Assembly: GCF_002109495.1 (NCBI RefSeq)
Contig: NZ_LVJN01000019.1
Location: 186,001-250,000 of the forward strand
DNA: 64,000 bases
Source of the DNA: Magnetofaba australis IT-1
GTDB lineage: Bacteria; Pseudomonadota; Magnetococcia; Magnetococcales; Magnetococcaceae
Reading direction: 5' to 3'
Shown piece by piece: positions 1 through 6,856 of this stretch. The first letter of the stretch is position 1, and each line of letters opens with the position of its first letter. A model generated the notes under the pieces. That model was not told the DNA's origin and did no database searches. It saw only the letters and a list, made by a program, of their open reading frames with translations. A program made the position numbers and the translations under genes.

Positions 1-207
1 GGGCAGTGGCTGCTGGTGACGTTGACGGCGGGGGTGGGCGGTAGCCTGCTCTCCATCGGCTCCGCCGCCGGGGTGGCGCTGATGGGGCAATCCCGTGGGC
101 GCTACACCTTCTTTACCCACCTGCGCTGGACGCCTGTGATCGCTTTGGGCTATGCGGGCGGCATCGCCACGCACTTCGTGCTCAACGCGCACTTCTTCAA
201 ACCCTGA
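1..207 (+). CDS. nhaD: NhaD-type Na+/H+ antiporter, C-terminal fragment
   Basis: The reading frame is open from base 1 and ends at the TGA at 205-207, so only the last 68 residues are present; the start lies upstream of the window. The visible part contains the GGSLLSIGSAAGVALMG segment followed by a hydrophobic stretch (WTPVIALGYAGGIATHFVLN). This matches the conserved C-terminal transmembrane end of NhaD antiporters (ion transporter superfamily), which exchange Na+ or Li+ for protons at the inner membrane. It converges with the hydrogenase operon; a strong hairpin lies 14 bp after the stop. The family call rests on this short tail only, so a related ArsB/NhaD permease cannot be excluded. 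Confidence 0.75.
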   Translation, partial: GQWLLVTLTAGVGGSLLSIGSAAGVALMGQSRGRYTFFTHLRWTPVIALGYAGGIATHFVLNAHFFKP

Positions 208-463
208 TGCTTCATGGAGTGGCGCGGGTCCGTCGCTCGACGATCGACGGACCCGCGCCTGCCAGTATGCGCCCGATGCGTTGATCCCACCATGGGCGGG
301 ACCGCGTGACCAGCATTGGCAGCTCTGAGCCAATGAGCGCGGTCGCCGCCATCAACAGCAGCGCATACCTGACTTCGTGAGACAGGCGGTCGGGGTGAGC
401 AGAGAAATCTTGCGGCTCTCTGTAGACCGCCACAGCGCGCCAGAGTGTGGTTGTGGCAGAGGT
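208..463. other. convergent intergenic region
   Basis: This region separates the ends of nhaD and hybD. Its main feature is the 15-bp hairpin at 221-259. On the minus strand a 73-codon frame (212-433) begins 31 bp after the hybD stop and could encode a peptide with one hydrophobic stretch (YALLLMAATALIGSELPML). It has no clear ribosome binding site, matches no family I recognise, and its end runs through the hairpin, so I do not call it a gene. Confidence 0.5.
221..259. terminator. strong 15-bp hairpin, probable bidirectional terminator
   Basis: Arms 221-235 and 245-259 are perfectly complementary (GGCGCGGGTCCGTCG and its reverse complement) around a 9-nt loop. It sits between two convergent genes, which suits a shared transcription end. 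No T-run follows on either side, so it is not a textbook intrinsic terminator; it may instead protect 3' ends or stall polymerase. Confidence 0.5.
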
Positions 464-955
464 TCATACACTCTCTGCCTGTGCTTGGCGCGCATCAATC
501 AGCAGTGTGTTGATCTCCTTTACGATCCGTTGGCACAGCGTTTCGACCTTCCCGGCAATCAAGGGGGTCAGCGCCATGCCGGTCTCCAGGCTCAGCGGCG
601 CCACCCCATGCACCACAATGCTCTGCGGCGCACCGTCCAGCAGGGTCATGGCCGCCAGTACGTCGGCGAAACCCACCTGATGCGGTGAAATCTTGGTCTG
701 GAAAAAGGCCCCCAGTTCGCCGTCGCGCAGGGTGATCAACTCACCCGGCGTTTCGGCGTTGATGGCGTCGGCCACGATCAGGTGGTCGGCGGCGCACAGC
801 TCATCCAGCAGATCCATGGCCGCCGTGCCGCCATCGAGCAGGGTGACGCAATCGGGCAGGGGCGGGGCGCGGCGCGCCAGCGCCTCCACCACCCGCACCC
901 CCACGCCCTCGTCACTGAGCAGCAGGTTGCCCAATCCCAGCACCACGATGTTCAT
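464..955 (-). CDS. hybD: [NiFe]-hydrogenase maturation endopeptidase (HybD/HyaD family)
   Basis: This 163-residue protein is the size of E. coli HybD (164). The family clips the C-terminal tail of the hydrogenase large subunit after nickel insertion. The Ni-sensing ligands are visible as Glu16 (in GLGNLLLSDEGVG), Asp63 (in VADAIN) and His92 (in SPHQVG). The start is the ATG at 955-953, which shares one base with the TGA stop of hybC (TGATG), so the two are translationally coupled. A longer frame to 1024 lies inside hybC and is rejected. It is the last gene of the hybOABCD operon, matching the E. coli order, so its substrate is very likely the adjacent HybC. Confidence 0.93.
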   Translation of the reverse strand: MNIVVLGLGNLLLSDEGVGVRVVEALARRAPPLPDCVTLLDGGTAAMDLLDELCAADHLIVADAINAETPGELITLRDGELGAFFQTKISPHQVGFADVLAAMTLLDGAPQSIVVHGVAPLSLETGMALTPLIAGKVETLCQRIVKEINTLLIDARQAQAESV

Positions 956-2658
956 CACACCACCTGCACCTTGGTCAGTTCGCGCTGCTGCGGATCCACC
1001 ATGTGCACCGCGCAAGCCAGGCACGGGTCGAACGAGTGGATGGTGCGCAGCGCCTCCAGCGGACGTTCCGGGTCGGCCACGCTGTTGCCCACCAGGGAGG
1101 CTTCATATGGTCCAGCTTGCTCCTCCTGGTCGCGCGGACCGGCGTTCCAGGTGGTGGGCACCACCGCCTGGTAGTTGACGATTTTGCCCTTCTCCACCAC
1201 TACCCAGTGGGACAGACAGCCGCGCGGGGCTTCGTGGAAGCCGAACCCCTGCACCGCGCCCTTGGGAAACTCCGGTTGGTTGAAGGTCTCCAGATCGCCC
1301 TTCCTGATATTGGCCACCAGCCGGTTCCACTGATCATCCAGCGACTCCAGCAGCACCGCGCAGCGCACCGCCCGCGCCGCATGGCGGCCCAGAGTCGATT
1401 GCAGCGCCGTAAGCGGCAGTTCTGCGCCGATCAACCCCTTGACCGTGCCCAATAGGGTGTTCAGGTGGCGCGTGGTGGGCTCATGTTTGGCGGCGACCAT
1501 GGCCAGCACGTTGGCCAGCGGCCCCACCTGGGCGCGTTCGCCCTTGTAGGTGGGCGCTTTGACCCACGAATACTTGCCGTCGTCGGCAAAGTCGGTGTAG
1601 TTGGGCCGCGTTTTGCCCTCATACGGATGCAGCGGTTTGTCGTCGTCGGCGTACCAGGCGTGTTTGCTGCTCTCCAGCACCGCGCTCTCAAAAGTTGGAT
1701 CATGGAAGCCGGTGATGGGTTCAAACTGGGCGATGTCGCCATCCTTGAGGAAGCCGCCTGGCAGCGTACACTCAGCGCCGCGGGTGTCGATGGGCATGTC
1801 GGGGACCGACAGCGCATGGGTCACGCCCGCGCCCATGGTGAGCCACTCGGGGTAGTTGGCGGCGATGGCGGCCACGTCCACCATGTAGGCCTGCCGCACG
1901 AACAGCGCCAGCTCGTCGATGAACTGTTTGATGCGATAGAGCCGCTCCATATTGATGGCGTCGGCGCTATCGGGGTCCACCGGGTTGGCCACGCCGCCCA
2001 CCGCCAGATTCTGAATGTGCGGGGTTTTGCCGCCGAGGATGGCGACGATGCGGTTGGCCTTGCGCTGAATCTCCAGCGCCTGCAGATAGTGGGCGGCGGC
2101 CATCAGGTTGGCCTCCGGCGACAGACGCATCTCCGGGTGGCCCCAGTAGCCGTTGGCGAAGATGCCCAGTTGCCCGGAGGCGGCGAAGGCTTTGAGCTTA
2201 TCTTGCACCGCCGTCAGGTTCTGCTCGGAGCTGCCCGCCCAGTCCGACAGACCGGCGGCGAAGCGCGCCGCCTTGGCCGGATCAGCGGAGAGGGCGCTGA
2301 CGATATCCACCCAGTCCAGCGCCGAGAGGTGATAGAAGTGGACAATATGATCATGCACGCCGTGGGCGGCCATGATCATGTTGCGGATGAACTGCGCATT
2401 GAGCGGGATCTCCATATCCAGCGCGTTCTCCACCGCGCGCACCGAGGTGATGGCGTGCACGGTGGTGCACACGCCGCAGATGCGCTGGGTGATGACCCAG
2501 GCGTCGCGGGCGTCGCGCCCCTTGAGGATCTCTTCGATGCCGCGCCACATCTGGCCCGACGACCACGCTTTGACCACGCGCCCATCCTGGATTTCACAGT
2601 CGATGCGCAGGTGGCCCTCGATGCGCGTAACCGGATCGATGACGATACGTTGAGTCAT
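955..2658 (-). CDS. hybC: [NiFe]-hydrogenase large subunit, group 1 uptake type
   Basis: This is the catalytic subunit carrying the Ni-Fe(CN)2CO centre that splits H2 in the periplasm. It has 567 residues, the same as E. coli HybC. The N-terminal active-site motif RICGVC is at residues 59-64 and the C-terminal motif DPCLACAVH at 544-552, so all four cysteine ligands are present. Fifteen residues follow His552 (starting MVDP), the expected propeptide removed by HybD. It has no signal peptide of its own and should be co-exported with the Tat-dependent small subunit. An AGGAGG ribosome binding site lies 5 bases before the ATG and overlaps the hybB stop. Confidence 0.97.
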   Translation of the reverse strand: MTQRIVIDPVTRIEGHLRIDCEIQDGRVVKAWSSGQMWRGIEEILKGRDARDAWVITQRICGVCTTVHAITSVRAVENALDMEIPLNAQFIRNMIMAAHGVHDHIVHFYHLSALDWVDIVSALSADPAKAARFAAGLSDWAGSSEQNLTAVQDKLKAFAASGQLGIFANGYWGHPEMRLSPEANLMAAAHYLQALEIQRKANRIVAILGGKTPHIQNLAVGGVANPVDPDSADAINMERLYRIKQFIDELALFVRQAYMVDVAAIAANYPEWLTMGAGVTHALSVPDMPIDTRGAECTLPGGFLKDGDIAQFEPITGFHDPTFESAVLESSKHAWYADDDKPLHPYEGKTRPNYTDFADDGKYSWVKAPTYKGERAQVGPLANVLAMVAAKHEPTTRHLNTLLGTVKGLIGAELPLTALQSTLGRHAARAVRCAVLLESLDDQWNRLVANIRKGDLETFNQPEFPKGAVQGFGFHEAPRGCLSHWVVVEKGKIVNYQAVVPTTWNAGPRDQEEQAGPYEASLVGNSVADPERPLEALRTIHSFDPCLACAVHMVDPQQRELTKVQVV

Positions 2659-2667
2659 GACAACCTC

Positions 2668-3819
2668 CTACGCATGTGTCGGGTGTTCGAAGTCCGGCAT
2701 CACCGGGAACTTCTTGACCAGGTAGAGGAAGGCGACCACCTCAAAGGAGATCACCGCCAGCGTCACCACCAGCTCCAGAATGGAGGGGTAGTAGCGCCAA
2801 TCCGCGCCCGCTGCGGTGTAGCCGATGAGCCACGAGTTGAGCCGCAGCATGGCCCCGCCCAGCAGGGTGGAGATGGCGGAAAACAGCACCCGGCACGGGC
2901 AGTGGCGCGAGCGCCGCGCGCCCGGCCAGATGAACGCCAGGGCGGCGAAGAAGAGGCCGTTTTCCAGCCAGAAGGTGAATGACTTCCACTCCGGCGCCAG
3001 CGCAAGGCCCAGCGCGCCGCGCCAGATCAGGTCGCCAAAGCGGATCAACAGGAACACCGCCAGCAGCGCGCGCAGCAGGTGCGCCAGGCGGTGCAGCAGC
3101 CCCATCTCCATGGTGCCGCCCTGAGCCATCAACGCGCCCTTGGCCATGACGATGGCCAGACCCATGGCGATGGCGGTGAGCAGATAGATCACCGGCAGCG
3201 TCTGCGTCTGCCACAGCGGCGAGAGCTGATAGCCCAACGAGGTGAGCAGGGTGCCCAGCGACGATTGGTGCATCAGCGGCAGCAGCACTCCCAGGGCGAT
3301 GAAGATGAACATCACTTTGCGCAGCGGTTTGCGCAGCCAGCCCAGCCCCAAGCCTTCAAGGAAGGCCGGGGAGACCTCCACCGCCAGCACCGTCACGTAG
3401 ACCGACACGCACAGCGCTACTTCCAGCAGCACCGAGTTGGGGTTGATCAGGCTGGGGACGAAGATGTTGAGCATGTTCATGTAGCGCCCCAGATCGACGA
3501 CGATGGAGAAGCCGCCCAGGGCGTAGCCAAACAGCCCGGCCAGCAGCGCCGGGCGCATCATGGGGTGATACTCGCGACGGTTCATCACGTAGACCACCAG
3601 GGCCATGGCGAAGCCGCCGCAGCCGATGGCGGTGCCGATCACCATATCGAACACCACCCACAGCCCCATGGGGTAGCCGTTGTTGAGGTTGGATACTGCG
3701 CCCAGACCCAGCACGAAGCGTTCGATCACCACCACCGCGCCCGCCAGGGCAATGACGGCGAAGGCGAGGAACAGCGGCGTGAGTATGGGCCCGCCTAACG
3801 GTCGATGGTTAATGGTCAT
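2668..3819 (-). CDS. hybB: HybB-type hydrogenase membrane subunit (NrfD-like quinone reductase)
   Basis: This integral membrane protein of about 383 residues (E. coli HybB has 392) has roughly ten hydrophobic segments. The early part contains the FVLGLG.VSNLNNGYPMGLW segment and an FSIVVDLGRYMN segment typical of the HybB/NrfD family. It passes electrons from the HybA iron-sulfur protein to the quinone pool and carries no haem. I place the start at the ATG at 3819 (MTINHRPLGG), preceded by GAGGAG at good spacing. The frame stays open to 3852, but that extension lies inside hybA. It overlaps the hybA stop by 11 bp, which indicates translational coupling. Confidence 0.93.
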   Translation of the reverse strand: MTINHRPLGGPILTPLFLAFAVIALAGAVVVIERFVLGLGAVSNLNNGYPMGLWVVFDMVIGTAIGCGGFAMALVVYVMNRREYHPMMRPALLAGLFGYALGGFSIVVDLGRYMNMLNIFVPSLINPNSVLLEVALCVSVYVTVLAVEVSPAFLEGLGLGWLRKPLRKVMFIFIALGVLLPLMHQSSLGTLLTSLGYQLSPLWQTQTLPVIYLLTAIAMGLAIVMAKGALMAQGGTMEMGLLHRLAHLLRALLAVFLLIRFGDLIWRGALGLALAPEWKSFTFWLENGLFFAALAFIWPGARRSRHCPCRVLFSAISTLLGGAMLRLNSWLIGYTAAGADWRYYPSILELVVTLAVISFEVVAFLYLVKKFPVMPDFEHPTHA

Positions 3820-4783
3820 CGCGCTTCTCCTCATCGGAGGCGTGGGACTCACGCCGGTGGATCAGCGCCAGCAGGCCGCCAAAGATCACTGTGGGAGCGA
3901 TCATGTCCTTGTAGATGGCGTGCTGGATGCCCTCGGAGACGGTGGCGTAACTGACGTCGGGCACATCGGTGGGCAGCCCCAGTTGTTCAAACGGCTGGCC
4001 CGCCAGATAGAGCACTTGCGTGCCGCCCAGTTCGCGCTGGCCATAGACGCCGGGGATGTAGAGCGGCGCAGGGCGTTCATGGCCCTGTTTGCGCCCGCTC
4101 AAATCGCCGCGCGGATAGAGCAGAGATTCGCCGGGTTTGGCGTTCAAGCGGCGCTGGGCCTCGACCATGAGCTCCTCCACCGGGCCGAACAGGGTGGCGC
4201 CGGTGGGGCAGGCGTCGCAGCAGGCGGGTAGCTCGCCCGCAGCGCGGCGCTCGGGGCACATTTCGCATTTGTGGATGCGGCCATAGGCGCTCACATAGTC
4301 GAACTGCGGCACGCCGAAGGGGCAGGCGTAGACGCAGTAGCGGCAGCCGATGCAGCGGTCGGGATCGTTGCTGACGATGCCGGTGACCGGGTCCTTGATC
4401 ATGGCGTTGACCGGGCACACCGACACGCAGGAGGGATCCACGCAGTGCAGGCAGTGCTGCTTGACGAAGCTAGCCGCGTCGCCCGCATCGCTCTGCTTGA
4501 TGACGCAGGCGGTGGTGTGGGAGAGCCCTTTGGGCATGTCGTACAGCGCCGACTCGGGGGCGTCGTCGCGCCCCTCTGAGTCGGCGGGCATCCCCAGCTC
4601 CCGTTTACAAGCGTTCTGACACCCTTTGCAGCCGATGCACAGGGTGGTGTCGATGAGCATGCCCAGCGCGCCGGGGATGCGCTCCTTGGGCGCGCGTCCG
4701 GCTTGGGCTGGGGTGGGGTGGGACAGCGCCGCAGCGGCGCTGGCGGCGGCCCCGAGGACGAATCCACGTCGGGTGATGGCCAT
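3809..4783 (-). CDS. hybA: HybA-type 4x[4Fe-4S] ferredoxin subunit, Tat-exported
   Basis: This 324-residue protein (E. coli HybA has 328) carries electrons between the hydrogenase small subunit and HybB. A Tat signal is visible: TRRGFVL at residues 4-10, then an Ala-rich core ending near PAQA (25-28). Four cysteine groups follow: CIGCKGCQNAC (49-59), CLHCVDPSCVSVC (111-123), CIGCRYCVYAC (144-154) and CEMC with CCDAC (173-192). A hydrophobic stretch near residues 292-306 is the usual C-terminal membrane anchor. AGGAGG lies 6 bases before the ATG. It starts 9 bp after hybO ends. Confidence 0.95.
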   Translation of the reverse strand: MAITRRGFVLGAAASAAAALSHPTPAQAGRAPKERIPGALGMLIDTTLCIGCKGCQNACKRELGMPADSEGRDDAPESALYDMPKGLSHTTACVIKQSDAGDAASFVKQHCLHCVDPSCVSVCPVNAMIKDPVTGIVSNDPDRCIGCRYCVYACPFGVPQFDYVSAYGRIHKCEMCPERRAAGELPACCDACPTGATLFGPVEELMVEAQRRLNAKPGESLLYPRGDLSGRKQGHERPAPLYIPGVYGQRELGGTQVLYLAGQPFEQLGLPTDVPDVSYATVSEGIQHAIYKDMIAPTVIFGGLLALIHRRESHASDEEKRDDH

Positions 4784-4792
4784 GGCCGCCTC

Positions 4793-5977
4793 CTATTTCT
4801 TGCTGTTGCGTTGGGCGGCGTCGCTGCTCTTATCGGGCGGCAGTTCGCACGACAGATTGCGGCGCTCCATTTTGCACAGGCCCACGCCCGCCGCGCCCAC
4901 CGCCGCGCCCACAGCGCCTGCGGTGAGGGCGGCGGTCAGCGTGGTCACCCCCTGGCCGCGGGTCTCATCTACATTGGGATGCACCCCGGACGGCAGCTTC
5001 TCCTGCACCTCGGCCAGTTGGTGGATGCCCTTGCTGAAGCCCACCCCCTGTTCGGTGCAGCCGAAGCAGGGGTGGCCCACGCTCACCGGCCACACCCCGC
5101 CGGCGCCGTCGGAGAAGCGCAGGCTGGGGCAGTTGGCGTAGGTTTCCGGGCCTTTGCAGCCCAGTTTGTAGAGGCACCAACCCTGCCGGTGCCCTTCGTC
5201 GCCGAAACGTTCGGCAAAGCGACCGGCGTTGAAGTGGGCGCGGCGTTCGCAGTGGTCGTGCACCCGTTTGCCATAGGCGAACAGCGGCCGCCCCTTGTCA
5301 TCCAGGGCGGGCGCTTTGCCAAAGGTGAGCAGATGCAGCACGGTGGCGATGAAGTTGTGCGGGTTGGGCGGGCAACCGGGGATGGTGACCACGGTTTTGC
5401 CCTTCAGGGCCTCGGGCGCGCCCACCGCGTGGGTGGGGTTGGGACTGGCGGCGGCCACGCCGCCCCAGGAGGCGCAAGAGCCGATGGCGATGATGGCCAG
5501 GGCGCCTTCGGCGGCTTCGGTGACCAGATCGATCATGGTGCGACCGCCGATTTTGCAGTAGATGCCGTTATCGGCCAGGGGGATGGCGCCCTCCACCACC
5601 AACACGTAGCGCCCCTTTTTGTTCTCCACGGTGTCCTTGCGCAGCGCCTCGATCTGATGACCGGCGGCGGCGCACAGGGTCTCGTGGTAGTCCAGCGAGA
5701 GGGCGTCGAGCAGCAGATGTTCGAGCGTGGGGTGGTCGGCGCGCAGCAGCGACTCGGAGCAGCCGGTGCACTCCTGGCCGGAGAGCCACAGCACGATGGG
5801 ACGATCCGGCGCGGTGGCGGCGGCGGCGATTTTGGCTCCGGCGCTGTAGGGCAGACCCAGAGTGGCCGCCACGGTGGTGCAGAGCTTGAGGAATCCGCGT
5901 CTGTCGATGCCTACCGGCAGAACAGACGTCTCGGGCGCGTGGGATCGCGACGCGGGCGCGGGGGCATGGATAAGCAT
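4793..5977 (-). CDS. hybO: [NiFe]-hydrogenase small subunit, Tat-exported, standard proximal cluster
   Basis: This 394-residue protein carries the iron-sulfur relay from the active site. The Tat motif DRRGFLK is at residues 25-31. The proximal-cluster motif is ECTGCSES (69-76), and the later segment reads SCASWGGV. Oxygen-tolerant HyaA-type enzymes have extra cysteines at both places (CTCC and SWGC); here both are glycine, so a normal [4Fe-4S] cluster and oxygen sensitivity are expected. The distal and medial cluster residues (HDHC, GWCLYKLGCKG, NCP, HPCFGC) are present. A hydrophobic C-terminal segment (TLTAALTAGAVGAAVGAAG) should anchor it in the membrane. A perfect AGGAGG lies 5 bases before the ATG. 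It is the first gene of the operon. Confidence 0.96.
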   Translation of the reverse strand: MLIHAPAPASRSHAPETSVLPVGIDRRGFLKLCTTVAATLGLPYSAGAKIAAAATAPDRPIVLWLSGQECTGCSESLLRADHPTLEHLLLDALSLDYHETLCAAAGHQIEALRKDTVENKKGRYVLVVEGAIPLADNGIYCKIGGRTMIDLVTEAAEGALAIIAIGSCASWGGVAAASPNPTHAVGAPEALKGKTVVTIPGCPPNPHNFIATVLHLLTFGKAPALDDKGRPLFAYGKRVHDHCERRAHFNAGRFAERFGDEGHRQGWCLYKLGCKGPETYANCPSLRFSDGAGGVWPVSVGHPCFGCTEQGVGFSKGIHQLAEVQEKLPSGVHPNVDETRGQGVTTLTAALTAGAVGAAVGAAGVGLCKMERRNLSCELPPDKSSDAAQRNSKK

Positions 5978-6244
5978 GTCGGCCTCCTGAAGAAGCGGTC
6001 AGGGTGAATCCCAAGACCTCCTCGGAACGCTCTATTGCTCAGTGCGCGAACCGGCTCGCCGCAGCGCGGCGATCAAACCTGGATCGATCAGAGCGCCAAC
6101 CCTGGCGTCTTCATCGACCGTTCGCGCTTCCCCCCTTTTTGGTGTTCACCCGATAAACGCTCTCCAAACTGCGTGGTGAATAGCGGCTGGCATTGCAGAG
6201 GCGGTGGGCGGCCTGTCAGGCCTGATATCCGACTCGTTGTTTGG

Positions 6245-6270
6245 CGGAACGGTCGCCGAAATCCGTTCCG
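6245..6270. promoter_or_regulatory. inverted repeat, candidate operator
   Basis: CGGAACGG (6245-6252) is followed, after a 10-base spacer, by its exact reverse complement CCGTTCCG (6263-6270). The arm length and spacing fit a dimeric regulator site or a small hairpin. It lies about 268 bp upstream of hybO and 237 bp upstream of hypC. Confidence 0.4.
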
Positions 6271-6331
6271 TCCATCGCCCGGGGAGGCGTTTGTTCTCCA
6301 ACTCACCCATGCTTGCAATATCCTCAACTCC

Positions 6332-6359
6332 ATGATCAAGCTTGAGAAACTCTGATCAT
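6332..6359. promoter_or_regulatory. nested inverted repeats, candidate operator
   Basis: ATGATCA (6332-6338) and TGATCAT (6353-6359) are exact inverse copies. Between and overlapping them is a perfect 10-bp palindrome, TCAAGCTTGA (6336-6345). The half-sites loosely recall FNR/CRP-type sites but do not fit the FNR consensus. The element borders the AT-rich tract upstream of hypC, where a promoter is expected. Confidence 0.4.
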
Positions 6360-6506
6360 AGACTGGCGATATGCTTTGCATTCATTAGAAGTGTAGTATA
6401 TTCTCAAATATAGATTCAATAGATTTTATTAGCGTATAAGAAATTTCTGATATTTGCTCCGCCAACAGCGCCAATTGTGGCAAACTTGTTGGGAAGGGGG
6501 ACGGTC

Positions 6507-6746
6507 ATGTGTCTGGGCATACCGATGAAGATCATCCGCCTCAACGGACTGCTGGCCGAGTGTGAGGCCAAAGGGGTGCGGCGTGAGGTCAATCTGCTGA
6601 TGCTGCAGGGCGAACCCCTGGCGGTGGGAGAGTATGTCATGGTGCAGCGGGGCTACGCCCATGAGAAGATGACGGAGGAGGAGGCGCAGGCGGCATGGGA
6701 GGTGTATGACAGCGTGCCGGATGTGCTGGGGACGTGCGATTTGTAA
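6507..6746 (+). CDS. hypC: hydrogenase maturation chaperone HypC/HybG
   Basis: This small 79-residue protein begins MCLGIPMKI, the HypC signature. Cys2, exposed after methionine removal, binds the Fe(CN)2CO precursor and the large-subunit precursor. HypC works with HypD to assemble and deliver the iron group to the hydrogenase large subunit in the cytoplasm. I chose the ATG at 6507 over an in-frame upstream start at 6477 because the cysteine must be the second residue and a GAAGGGGG site lies 6 bases before it. It is divergent from hybO and followed after 110 bp by hypF. The partners hypA, hypB, hypD and hypE are not in this window. Confidence 0.95.
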   Translation: MCLGIPMKIIRLNGLLAECEAKGVRREVNLLMLQGEPLAVGEYVMVQRGYAHEKMTEEEAQAAWEVYDSVPDVLGTCDL

Positions 6747-6856
6747 TGGTGCTGGCGCGCATTTGCCCTTTTGGCGCCTGTGTGGGCTCTGATAGTTTGA
6801 CTCTATGAAAAAAACTCTTTTGCGGTCTGCAACATATCCTCGATTACGAGCGGACG

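Larger units (their letters stand above)
5978..6506. promoter_or_regulatory. divergent hyb/hyp control region
   Basis: This 529-bp region has no convincing gene and must hold the promoters of the hyb operon (leftward) and hypC/hypF (rightward). It contains two symmetrical elements, at 6245-6270 and 6332-6359. An AT-rich tract from about 6370 to 6470 contrasts with the GC-rich surroundings and probably holds the hypC promoter. I looked for a sigma-54 site and found none with correct spacing. Short frames here (6035-6355 and 6088-6381) have no family resemblance. Confidence 0.55.

Noticed and set aside
212-433. 73-codon minus-strand frame after hybD
   Set aside because: No ribosome binding site, no family, and its end is formed by the arms of a strong hairpin.
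1465-2982. 505-codon plus-strand frame opposite hybC and hybB
   Set aside because: The minus-strand genes are unmistakable, and this translation has no domain and an implausible His/Gly/Val composition.
6180-6200. Sigma-54-like TGGCATTGCA in the hyb/hyp spacer
   Set aside because: The GG and GC elements are too close; the required -24/-12 spacing is absent.
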